Shown here in pieces: positions 52,040-60,056 of a stretch of DNA of 64,000 nucleotides (the stretch's first letter is position 1; each line of letters starts with the position of its first letter). The notes beneath the pieces were generated by a model that was given only the letters and a program-made list of their open reading frames with translations, was not told the DNA's origin and did not search any database. A program made the translations under genes and the position numbers. Source of the stretch: Guyparkeria hydrothermalis (GTDB lineage Bacteria > Pseudomonadota > Gammaproteobacteria > Halothiobacillales > Halothiobacillaceae); assembly GCF_023555375.1 (NCBI RefSeq), contig NZ_JAJSEE010000007.1, positions 1 through 64,000 of the forward strand, read 5' to 3'.

Positions 52040-53404
52040 ATGCTTATCGCAAGCCTGATCATCGTGGTGATCGCGCTGGTGTTCGCGACAGCGAAACTGC
52101 GCATGCACCCCTTCCTGGCCCTGTTGCTGGCCGCCTTCGCCATGGCCCTCGCCGGCGGTATCGCGCCGAAGGAGGCCATCAGCATCATCAACGACGGCTT
52201 CGGCGGCACGCTGGGCTACATCGGTATCGTCATCGCGCTGGGCACGATCATCGGCGTGATCCTCGAGCGCACCGGCGCGGCCATCGTGATGGCCGAGGCG
52301 ATCATCCGCCTGCTTTCCGACCGCTTCCCCAACTTCACCGTCTCCCTGATCGGCTACATCGTGTCGATCCCGGTGTTCTGCGACTCGGGCTACGTGATCC
52401 TCAACTCGCTCAAGAACGCCATGGCGAAGAAGACCGGCATCTCGGTGGTCGCCATGAGCGTGGCGCTGGCCACCGGCCTGTTCGCCACCCACAACTTCGT
52501 GCCGCCCACGCCGGGCCCGATCGCCGCGGCCGCCAACCTGGGCATTGCCGATTCGCTCGGCCTGGTCATCCTGATGGGCCTGCTGGTCGCCGCCGTGACC
52601 GCGATCGTCGGCGCGCTGTGGGCCAGCCGCTACTCCGACCCCGCCAATGAGGCCGAGCTGCTCGAGCCGGACCCGATCAGCGAAGCGGTCGGCGAGGAGA
52701 TCGAGGAGCCGGAACCGGACATGGCCCATCGGCCGTCGACCCTGGCCTCGTTCATGCCGATCATCGCCCCGATCGCGCTGATCTGCCTGGGCTCGATCGC
52801 GAGCCTCGCCACGCGTGACGCCGAACCCGGCTTTGTCGCTGACTTCTTCATCTTCTTCGGCCAGCCGGTCGTTGCACTCGCCATCGGCGTGATCTTCGCG
52901 CTGACCCTGGTCAAGGGCGGCGACAAGAAGGATCGCTTCCACCAGATGACCGTCGACGGCATCCTGCTGTCCGCGCCGATCATCCTGATCACCGGCGCCG
53001 GTGGCGCATTCGGCAACGTGCTGCGCTCCACCCCGCTGGGCGACCAGCTCGGTGCGATGCTGACCGGCCTCGGTCTGGGGCTGTTCGTGCCGTTCATCAT
53101 CGCCGCGGCGCTCAAGTCCGCCCAGGGCTCGTCGACCGTGGCGCTGGTCACCGCCTCCACCCTGGTCGCCCCGCTGCTGCCGGACCTCGGCTTGGATTCG
53201 GACATGGGCATGGTCCTGGCCGTGATGGCCGTCGGCGCCGGCGCGATGACCGTCTCGCACGCCAACGACAGCTTCTTCTGGGTGGTCTCGCAGTTCAGCC
53301 GCATGAAGGTTTCCACGGCCTACAAGACCTTCACCACGGCGACCCTGCTGCAAGGCATCAGCGCCATGATCACGATCTACATCCTGGGGCTGATCCTTGT
53401 CTGA
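52040..53404 (+). CDS. GntP-family permease, probably for glycerate
   Basis: A 454-residue inner-membrane transporter with about 12-14 hydrophobic segments, belonging to the GntP gluconate/glycerate/organic acid:H+ symporter family. The family signatures IPVFCDSGYVILNSL, ATGLFATHNFVPPTPGP and HANDSFFWVVSQF are clear. A hydrophilic loop lies near residues 205-235. The following gene, which overlaps it by 8 bases, codes for glycerate kinase, so glycerate is the most likely substrate; gluconate would need a gluconate kinase, which is absent here. Confidence 0.87.
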   Translation: MLIASLIIVVIALVFATAKLRMHPFLALLLAAFAMALAGGIAPKEAISIINDGFGGTLGYIGIVIALGTIIGVILERTGAAIVMAEAIIRLLSDRFPNFTVSLIGYIVSIPVFCDSGYVILNSLKNAMAKKTGISVVAMSVALATGLFATHNFVPPTPGPIAAAANLGIADSLGLVILMGLLVAAVTAIVGALWASRYSDPANEAELLEPDPISEAVGEEIEEPEPDMAHRPSTLASFMPIIAPIALICLGSIASLATRDAEPGFVADFFIFFGQPVVALAIGVIFALTLVKGGDKKDRFHQMTVDGILLSAPIILITGAGGAFGNVLRSTPLGDQLGAMLTGLGLGLFVPFIIAAALKSAQGSSTVALVTASTLVAPLLPDLGLDSDMGMVLAVMAVGAGAMTVSHANDSFFWVVSQFSRMKVSTAYKTFTTATLLQGISAMITIYILGLILV

Positions 53405-54548
53405 CGACTTGCATGTGGTCCTCTGCCCGGACAGCTTCAAGGGCAGCCTGGAAGCCGACGCCGTGGCAGCCGCCATGGCGCGCGGCGTTCACGCGGCCCG
53501 CCCTAAGGCGCAGATCCGCGCCCTGCCCATGGCCGACGGCGGCGAAGGCACCGCGGATCTGATCACGCACACGCTGGGCTGGGAGTGGCACCTGTCCGAC
53601 GTCCATGGCCCGTTCGGCACGCACCTGACCGCCGGCTGGGGTTTCGATCCCGCCAACCGGCGGGCGGTGATCGACGTGGCCTCGGCCTGCGGGCTCGACC
53701 TGGTTCCCGCGGATCGTCGCGATCCGTGGCAGCTCGACAGCCGTGGCGTGGGTGAACTGATGCGCTCGGCGATGGATGCCGGCGCGCGTCACCTGCTGAT
53801 CGGCCTGGGCGGCAGTGGCACGGTCGACGGCGGCGCGGGCATGCTCGCCGCCCTGGGTGTGCGCTTTCTCGATGCCGACGGACAGGCACTGGATGCGCAC
53901 CCCTTGGCGCTGCGTGCCCTGGCACGGGTCGATTTCTCCGCGCTGGACGCGCGCCTGGCGGAGGTCGAGATCACGGTGCTCAACGATGTCGACAACCCGC
54001 TGACCGGCCCGCACGGGGCCAGCCCCGTGTTCGGTCCGCAGAAGGGTCTGGCCGAGTCGGAGATCGAGGCGATGGACCGTCACCTCGAGCGGCTCGCCGG
54101 CTGCATCGAGACCGCCGGTCACCTCGAGCGCCCGGTGGACACCCCGGGCGCCGGGGCCGCCGGCGGGCTCGGCTTCGCGCTGGACTGCGTGCTGGGGGGC
54201 ACGGCACGGATGGGTGCGGCCTACATCGCCGAGCTGATCGGCCTGGACGCGGCCATCACCGAGTCCAACCTGGTCATCACCGGCGAGGGCCAGATCGACG
54301 GCCAGACCTCGCGCGGCAAGGTGGTCGCCGAGGTGGTGCGCCGTGCCGGACGACTGGAGGTGCCCGTGATGGCGATCGCCGGCAGCATCGCCTGCAGCGA
54401 GGCGGAACTGACCGCCTTCGGCCTGGCCGACGCTCGGGCACTCTGCGACGGCTCGACCTCGCTGGAGCAGGCCATGGCCGAACCGGCCCGCCTGATCACC
54501 GCCCGCACGCAGGCCCTGATGCAGGATTACCTCGCGCGCACCGGGTAA
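53397..54548 (+). CDS. glycerate kinase (GarK/GlxK family)
   Basis: This kinase phosphorylates D-glycerate, in this family at the 2-position. The 383-residue product shows LCPDSFKGSLEADAV near the start, MADGGEGTADLI, GLGGSGTVDGGAGMLAALG and TGEGQIDGQTSRGK, all standard for the GarK/GlxK family. The start is uncertain: TTG at 53397 overlaps the permease gene by 8 bases; GTG at 53415 is the alternative. In an autotroph the pair permease plus kinase could also serve glycerate formed in glycolate salvage; that is inference. A strong terminator follows. Confidence 0.92.
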   Translation: MSDDLHVVLCPDSFKGSLEADAVAAAMARGVHAARPKAQIRALPMADGGEGTADLITHTLGWEWHLSDVHGPFGTHLTAGWGFDPANRRAVIDVASACGLDLVPADRRDPWQLDSRGVGELMRSAMDAGARHLLIGLGGSGTVDGGAGMLAALGVRFLDADGQALDAHPLALRALARVDFSALDARLAEVEITVLNDVDNPLTGPHGASPVFGPQKGLAESEIEAMDRHLERLAGCIETAGHLERPVDTPGAGAAGGLGFALDCVLGGTARMGAAYIAELIGLDAAITESNLVITGEGQIDGQTSRGKVVAEVVRRAGRLEVPVMAIAGSIACSEAELTAFGLADARALCDGSTSLEQAMAEPARLITARTQALMQDYLARTG

Positions 54549-54587
54549 GCGGCGCAAGCGCCGGTCAAGAGGACAACCCAGACGACA

Positions 54588-54616
54588 AATCCCCCGGCCA
54601 GCCGGGGGATTGTTTT
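54588..54616 (+). terminator. intrinsic terminator after the glycerate kinase gene
   Basis: A perfect 11-bp stem (54588-54598 with 54601-54611) with a CA spacer is followed by TGTTTTG. It lies between convergent genes and may work for both. Confidence 0.88.
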
Positions 54617-54656
54617 GTGCGTCACGATCGACCGGGAGCGCCCCGGCCGCGACACG

Positions 54657-55700
54657 CTAGCCGTCGAACCCGGCCAGGGTGAGCTTGCCGATCACGTGTC
54701 TACCCTCCAGCGCCCGGTGCGCGGCACGCAGGTTGTCGACGTTGATCGCTCCCAACACCTCGTGCCGCGTGGTCCGCAGGCGTCCCTCGTCGAGCAGGCG
54801 CGCCACCGTGTCGAGGATCTCGCCCTGCCGCCCCTTGTCCGGGGTGTCGAACCGCGGGCGGGTGAACATGTACTCCCAGAAGAACCCGACGCTCTTGTCG
54901 CGCAGTTCGTGGAACGGCAGCGGCGTCTTGTTGCCGATGATGCTGGCCAGCCGGCCCTGCGGGGCGACCAGTTTCGCCATCGCGGGGTAATGTCGGTCGA
55001 GGTCGTTGAAGCAGGCGATCGCCGGGATCGACTCGATGCCCCGCTCGGCCAGCTGCGCCGGGAGATCGCCGAAATGGTCGACCACCTCGTCGGCGCCCAG
55101 ATCGAGGCACCACTGGCGCGACTCGGGCCGCGAGGCGGTGGCGATCACCTTGAGCCCGGCGACGTGGGCCAGCTGGATCGCCATCGAGCCCACCCCGCCT
55201 GCACCGTTGATCAGCAGCACCGGGGTGCCGGCATCCTCGCCGTCGGGCGACAACCCGAGCCGGTCGAACAGGGTTTCCCAGGCGGTGAGTGCGGTCAGCG
55301 GCAGGGCCACGGCGTCGGCCGGCTCGGTGCCACGCGGGGCGTGACCGACGATCGCCTCGTCGACCAGCTGGAATTCGGCGTTGCTGCCCGGCCGGCCGAT
55401 ATCGCCGGCGTAGAACACCACGTCGCCGGGACGAAAGCGCGTGACCTTGGCACCCACCGCATCGACCACGCCGCAGGCATCGAAACCCAGCACGCGCGGG
55501 GCCGGATCGGCCCGGTTGTCGGGATGATCCGGATCGGGGTGACGCGGTGCGCGCACCTTGGTGTCCACCGGGTTGACCGACACGGCCTCGACCGCCACCC
55601 GCAGGTCCGTCGGTCCCGGCTCGGGCACGGCCAGCTCGTAGGCCTCGAACGCCTGCTCGTGGTCGATGGGCAAGTGACGGTTGAATCCGATCGCTTTCAT
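54657..55700 (-). CDS. zinc-type alcohol dehydrogenase-like / quinone oxidoreductase family protein
   Basis: A 347-residue medium-chain dehydrogenase/reductase. The GroES-like N-terminal domain (VEAVSVNPVDTKVR, VLGFDACGVVDAVG) is followed by the NADPH-binding fold with NGAGGVGSMAIQLA. The catalytic zinc cysteine of alcohol dehydrogenases is replaced by Val-Asn-Pro, so it belongs to the zinc-free quinone-oxidoreductase/ZADH branch. The ATG at 55700 has an excellent GGAGGAAA ribosome site and overlaps the upstream methyltransferase stop by four bases (ATGA). The physiological substrate is not evident. Confidence 0.87.
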   Translation of the reverse strand: MKAIGFNRHLPIDHEQAFEAYELAVPEPGPTDLRVAVEAVSVNPVDTKVRAPRHPDPDHPDNRADPAPRVLGFDACGVVDAVGAKVTRFRPGDVVFYAGDIGRPGSNAEFQLVDEAIVGHAPRGTEPADAVALPLTALTAWETLFDRLGLSPDGEDAGTPVLLINGAGGVGSMAIQLAHVAGLKVIATASRPESRQWCLDLGADEVVDHFGDLPAQLAERGIESIPAIACFNDLDRHYPAMAKLVAPQGRLASIIGNKTPLPFHELRDKSVGFFWEYMFTRPRFDTPDKGRQGEILDTVARLLDEGRLRTTRHEVLGAINVDNLRAAHRALEGRHVIGKLTLAGFDG

Positions 55701-56377
55701 GCGATTTCCTCCTTTTCCGGTATCTCGAACACCGCCACCGGTGCGGCGACCTCCACCACCCGCCAGCCGTGGAGGGCCGCCAGCCACTCGAAGGTCCGGG
55801 CGCGAAAGAAGATCACGTGGGTGGGGTCGCGCCAGTAGTGCCAGTTCGAAAAGCGCGCGGCCTCCGGGGCAAACCCCGTTTGCACGATCAAGCAACCGCC
55901 CGGTCGCAGCAAACGGGCAATCCGGTCGAATACCGCCCGTGGCCGATGCAGGTGCTCGACCGTTTCGGTACAGGTGACCAGATCGTAGGCCGACGCGCGC
56001 AGCGGGGTCTCGTCCGGGGCGAACAAGGGATCGTAGCCCACCATCGCCGCGCCCGCCTCCCGAGCCACCGCAACCAGGGCCGAATCCGGGCCGCAGCCGA
56101 AATCCAGCGCCGCCACGCCCGGGCCAAGCCGGGCGGTCATCCGGTCGATGCTCGGCGCCAGGAAGCGCCGGTAGCCCGGGTCATCGGCGCGATTCTCGTG
56201 CAGCTGGTAATGCGCCTGCTCGGCCGCCCGATCCGGCCAGGCACTCGGGTCACGTACCACCAGCTCGCAGCATGGGCACTCGAGGAAGGCCAGTGGCCGC
56301 CCGCCCTCCTTCCTGCCGGCCCTCACGGTCGCGAAGGGCGACAGCCGGGCCTCGCAAAGCGGACAGGCCTCGCGCAT
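55697..56377 (-). CDS. class I SAM-dependent methyltransferase with zinc ribbon
   Basis: A 226-residue protein. It begins with a four-cysteine zinc ribbon (CPLCEARL, residues 5-8, and CPCC, about residues 34-37), followed by a Rossmann methyltransferase fold: LDFGCGPDSALVAVA (motif I), GYDPLF (motif II), TETVEHLHRPRAVF (with the family Glu-His) and LLRPGG. Zinc-ribbon methyltransferases of this type act on diverse small or sugar substrates; the true substrate is unknown. It is coupled by ATGA to the downstream oxidoreductase gene and follows the Ca2+/Na+ antiporter gene with 1 bp between them. Confidence 0.85.
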   Translation of the reverse strand: MREACPLCEARLSPFATVRAGRKEGGRPLAFLECPCCELVVRDPSAWPDRAAEQAHYQLHENRADDPGYRRFLAPSIDRMTARLGPGVAALDFGCGPDSALVAVAREAGAAMVGYDPLFAPDETPLRASAYDLVTCTETVEHLHRPRAVFDRIARLLRPGGCLIVQTGFAPEAARFSNWHYWRDPTHVIFFRARTFEWLAALHGWRVVEVAAPVAVFEIPEKEEIA

Positions 56378-56378
56378 G

Positions 56379-57356
56379 TCAGGCGGCGAAGGTCGTGCTC
56401 AGCAGGTAGGCGGTATAGGCGACGAAGGCGACCAGCAACACGCTGCCCTCCAGCCGGTTGATCCGGCCCGGGCCGCGAAAGCCGTAGGCGAAGAGGAACA
56501 GCGCCAGAGTGAGCGCGCCCATCACCAGCATGTCGCGCGTGAATACCTCCGGTTCGGCGACCATCGGGTGGATCACGCCGGCCAGGCCGACCACGCCCAG
56601 GGTGTTGAACAGGTTCGAGCCGATCACGTTGCCCAGTGCGAGATCGTGCTCGTTCTTGCGGATCGCGGCGATCGAGGAGGCCAGCTCCGGCAGCGAGGTG
56701 CCGATCGCCACCACCGTCAGGCCGATGACCAGGTCCGAGACGCCAAAGAACTGCGCGATATCCACCGCGCCCCACACCAGCAACCGGGAACTGGCCACCA
56801 GCAGCAACAGGCCGATCGCCACCCAGATCAGGGCCTTTTTCAGCGGCATGGGGTGGGCGACCAGCTCCTGCTCGACCTCGCCACCCAGGGCGTCGACCTG
56901 CCCGCGTCGGCCCTGGTAGATGTTCCAGCCGAGCAGGGCGACCAGCAGCACGAGCAGCACGGCGCCCTCGACGCGGGTCACCTCGCCGTCGTAAACCTGC
57001 AAGGCGGCCACGGCCGTGACCGCCAGCAAGATCGGCATCTCGCGACGGATCACCTGCGAATGCACCGCGATCGGCGCGATCACCGCCGTCAGGCCGAGGA
57101 TCAGCGCGATATTGGCGATGTTCGAACCATAGGCGTTGCCCAACGCGATGCCGGGACTGCCATCCAACGAGGCCATGACCGAGACCACCAGTTCCGGTGC
57201 CGAGGTACCGAATCCGATGATCACCATGCCGATCAACAGGGGCGACATCCCGAGGTGCTTCGCGGTCGCCGCCGCGCCGTCGACAAATCGATCCGCGCTC
57301 CAGACAAGCAACACCAGCCCCGCCAGGACTGCCAACACAGGCATCAACATCGCCAT
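56379..57356 (-). CDS. calcium/sodium antiporter of the CaCA family (YrbG-like)
   Basis: A 325-residue inner-membrane protein with about 10 hydrophobic segments arranged as two inverted repeats. The alpha-repeat motifs are both present: GFGTSAPELVVS with GNAYGSNIANIALILG in the first half, and AIGTSLPELASSIAA with GNVIGSNLFNTLGVVGL in the second, which form the ion-binding site. Bacterial YrbG-type proteins exchange Ca2+ for Na+ or H+; the exact ion here cannot be read from sequence. Confidence 0.92.
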   Translation of the reverse strand: MAMLMPVLAVLAGLVLLVWSADRFVDGAAATAKHLGMSPLLIGMVIIGFGTSAPELVVSVMASLDGSPGIALGNAYGSNIANIALILGLTAVIAPIAVHSQVIRREMPILLAVTAVAALQVYDGEVTRVEGAVLLVLLVALLGWNIYQGRRGQVDALGGEVEQELVAHPMPLKKALIWVAIGLLLLVASSRLLVWGAVDIAQFFGVSDLVIGLTVVAIGTSLPELASSIAAIRKNEHDLALGNVIGSNLFNTLGVVGLAGVIHPMVAEPEVFTRDMLVMGALTLALFLFAYGFRGPGRINRLEGSVLLVAFVAYTAYLLSTTFAA

Positions 57357-57387
57357 TTCCTCGCTTCGAATCGTTTGGTGGTCGTTT

Positions 57388-57459
57388 AGGGAAACTCTGC
57401 ACGAATGCCATACCGCTCTGCGTGCCCTGCGGAGACTGGCATTCGTGCAGAGTTTCCCT
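57388..57459. repeat. short palindromic repeat element
   Basis: Two perfect 23-bp inverted arms (57388-57410 and 57437-57459) enclose 26 bp; an imperfect inner pair (CTCTGC/GCGGAG) extends the stem. The end sequence AGGGAAACTCTGCACGA is the same as the end of the element at 15338-15606, so the two belong to one family. It lies between the antiporter and tonB genes, in the divergent control region, and is not coding. Confidence 0.85.
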
Positions 57460-57518
57460 GGGGCGGCACTTTACTGCAGAACGCCCACCGGGGTGATGGC
57501 GAGCCACGCCACCCACCC

Positions 57519-57537
57519 TATGTTGCGAATCATTCCG
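57519..57537. promoter_or_regulatory. weak Fur-box-like site upstream of tonB
   Basis: The window around GCGAATCATTCC matches the 19-base Fur consensus at 11 positions by eye. It lies about 60 bp before tonB, a sensible place for iron control, but the match alone is weak. Confidence 0.25.
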
Positions 57538-57596
57538 GTTTGCATCCGCCTTCGCGATTCACTACGCTGCTCGCTCCATTACGTCGCCGAGTCACC

Positions 57597-58499
<903 letters not shown>

Positions 58500-58533
58500 C
58501 AACCTTTTCGCGAGTGCGAACAGTTTGCATTTC

Positions 58534-58553
58534 GCTTTATCTTGATTATCATG
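58534..58553. promoter_or_regulatory. weak Fur-box-like site upstream of exbB
   Basis: The AT-rich block TTTATCTTGATTATCATG in the tonB-exbB gap carries two copies of the ATTATC half-type (one with a single mismatch) and matches the 19-base Fur consensus at about 10 positions. It lies about 45 bp before the exbB ATG. Confidence 0.35.
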
Positions 58554-58595
58554 CCGCTGGTTAGCCAGCTACCGAATCAACCTGGGGCTTGTCCG

Positions 58596-59333
58596 ATGGA
58601 TCTCTTTCTTGTCTTCGATCACGGCGACGGCGTCCTTGTCGGGGTGTTCCTCACCCTGCTGATCATGTCGCTCGCCACCTGGGCGGTTGCCGCCGCCAAG
58701 CTGTTCGCCCTGATCCAGCGTCGACGCACGACGCGCGACAGCATGGACGCCATCGCGCGCAGCCACCGGGCAGCCGAGCTCGAGCCCCGCCTCGCCGGCC
58801 GCGACGACCCCACCGCCGCCCTCGCCCGGGCCGGGCTGCAAGCGGTGCGCGATTATCGCGGCCCGCTCGACGGCGATGCCCAGGCCCGCCAACGCCTCGA
58901 CGAGGCCCTGATCCGCGGCATCCGCCAGGCACTCGACCGACAGGAAACCCGGCTTCAGGCCGGCCAGCTGCTGTTCGCCACGGTCGGCTCCCTGGCCCCG
59001 TTCGTCGGCCTGTTCGGCACGGTCTGGGGTATCTACGGCGCCCTGATCGACCTGTCCTCGGCCAAGAGCGTGTCGATGGGCCTGGTTGCCGGCCCGCTGG
59101 GCGAGGCGCTGGTGGCCACCGCCGCCGGCCTCGCCGCGGCGATCCCGGCGGTGCTGTTCTTCAACCTGTTCAACCGCAGCCATCGGCTCTACCGGCAGAC
59201 CCTGGATGCCGCGGCCCATGACGTGCACTCGCTGCTGATGAACGACCCGGACCTGGCCGAGTGGGCAGCGCCGCGTCGCCAGTCGTCCGCGCAACCGTCG
59301 ACGAGATCCGCCAGCCGGCCGGCGGAGGTCTGA
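58596..59333 (+). CDS. exbB: ExbB proton channel family protein
   Basis: ExbB forms the pentameric inner-membrane channel that, with ExbD, powers TonB. The 245-residue product (ATG 58596 with a GGGG site; the longer frame is rejected) has three membrane segments: near residues 12-36, 130-150 and 168-190, with the TolQ/ExbB signatures LFATVGSLAPFVGLFGTVWG and PLGEALVATAAGLAAAIPAV. exbD follows after 3 bp. Confidence 0.94.
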   Translation: MDLFLVFDHGDGVLVGVFLTLLIMSLATWAVAAAKLFALIQRRRTTRDSMDAIARSHRAAELEPRLAGRDDPTAALARAGLQAVRDYRGPLDGDAQARQRLDEALIRGIRQALDRQETRLQAGQLLFATVGSLAPFVGLFGTVWGIYGALIDLSSAKSVSMGLVAGPLGEALVATAAGLAAAIPAVLFFNLFNRSHRLYRQTLDAAAHDVHSLLMNDPDLAEWAAPRRQSSAQPSTRSASRPAEV

Positions 59334-59336
59334 GCC

Positions 59337-59750
59337 ATGGCATTCGGTCGACTCGACGATCACGACGAGCCGATGGCGGAGATGAACGTCATCCCGCTGG
59401 TCGACGTGATGCTGGTCCTGCTGGTGGTCTTCATCGTCGCCGCACCGGTGATCACCCACTCGGTCACCCTCGACCTGCCCAAGGCGAGCAGCGAACGCCA
59501 GGACGAGGACCCCGAGGCGGTCACCCTCTCGCTCGACAGCCAGGGCCAGCTCTACCTCGACGACAAGCCCGTCTCGCAAGACCGCCTGAAGAGCGTGCTT
59601 ATCCAGGCCCGCCGCGATAACGACGAGCTGGTCGTCTACCTGCGCGCCGACGAGTCCGTGCCCTACCGGCTGGTCGCCCGCGCGATGGCCTCGGTAAAGA
59701 CCGCGGGCATCGAACGCCTGGGTTTCGTCTCGGAGCCGGAAACGCCATGA
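59337..59750 (+). CDS. exbD: biopolymer transporter ExbD
   Basis: ExbD sits in the ExbB channel and carries the proton-accepting Asp. The 137-residue product has the motif MAEMNVIPLVDVMLVLLVVF in which the Asp of LVDVML (about residue 22) is the conserved membrane carboxylate, one membrane segment, and a periplasmic domain. Its stop overlaps the hemP start by four bases. Confidence 0.95.
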   Translation: MAFGRLDDHDEPMAEMNVIPLVDVMLVLLVVFIVAAPVITHSVTLDLPKASSERQDEDPEAVTLSLDSQGQLYLDDKPVSQDRLKSVLIQARRDNDELVVYLRADESVPYRLVARAMASVKTAGIERLGFVSEPETP

Positions 59751-59929
59751 GCAAGCCCAGCAACCAGGACAAACCCAAGGCGACGGGCGCCGAACGGATC
59801 GGAGCGCAAGGCCACTGCATCGAAAGCCGCGAGCTGATCTCGCGCGACGGCCAATGCTGGATCTGCCACGACGGCCAGCGCTACCAGCTGCGAGTCACCG
59901 CCGCCAACAAGCTGATTCTCACCAAGTAA
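59747..59929 (+). CDS. hemP: hemin uptake protein HemP
   Basis: A 60-residue protein with the HemP family pattern in its second half: IESRELISRDGQCWICHDGQ followed by YQLRVTAANKLILTK. HemP proteins are small DNA/ligand-binding regulators or accessory factors of haem uptake; in Burkholderia HemP activates the haem receptor gene. It is coupled to exbD by ATGA, and the receptor gene lies 127 bp downstream, which fits such a role. Confidence 0.9.
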   Translation: MSKPSNQDKPKATGAERIGAQGHCIESRELISRDGQCWICHDGQRYQLRVTAANKLILTK

Positions 59930-60056
59930 TCGAGGGAAGACCCTAACCCGCAAGCCAGCCAGACCCCTGCCCCACCCGGGCGGGAGGTCAAGCCAGCCAG
60001 CACTGCCAATCGGCCGGTTCCTACCGGCATGACAACGACACGACAGGAGAGCTGAC

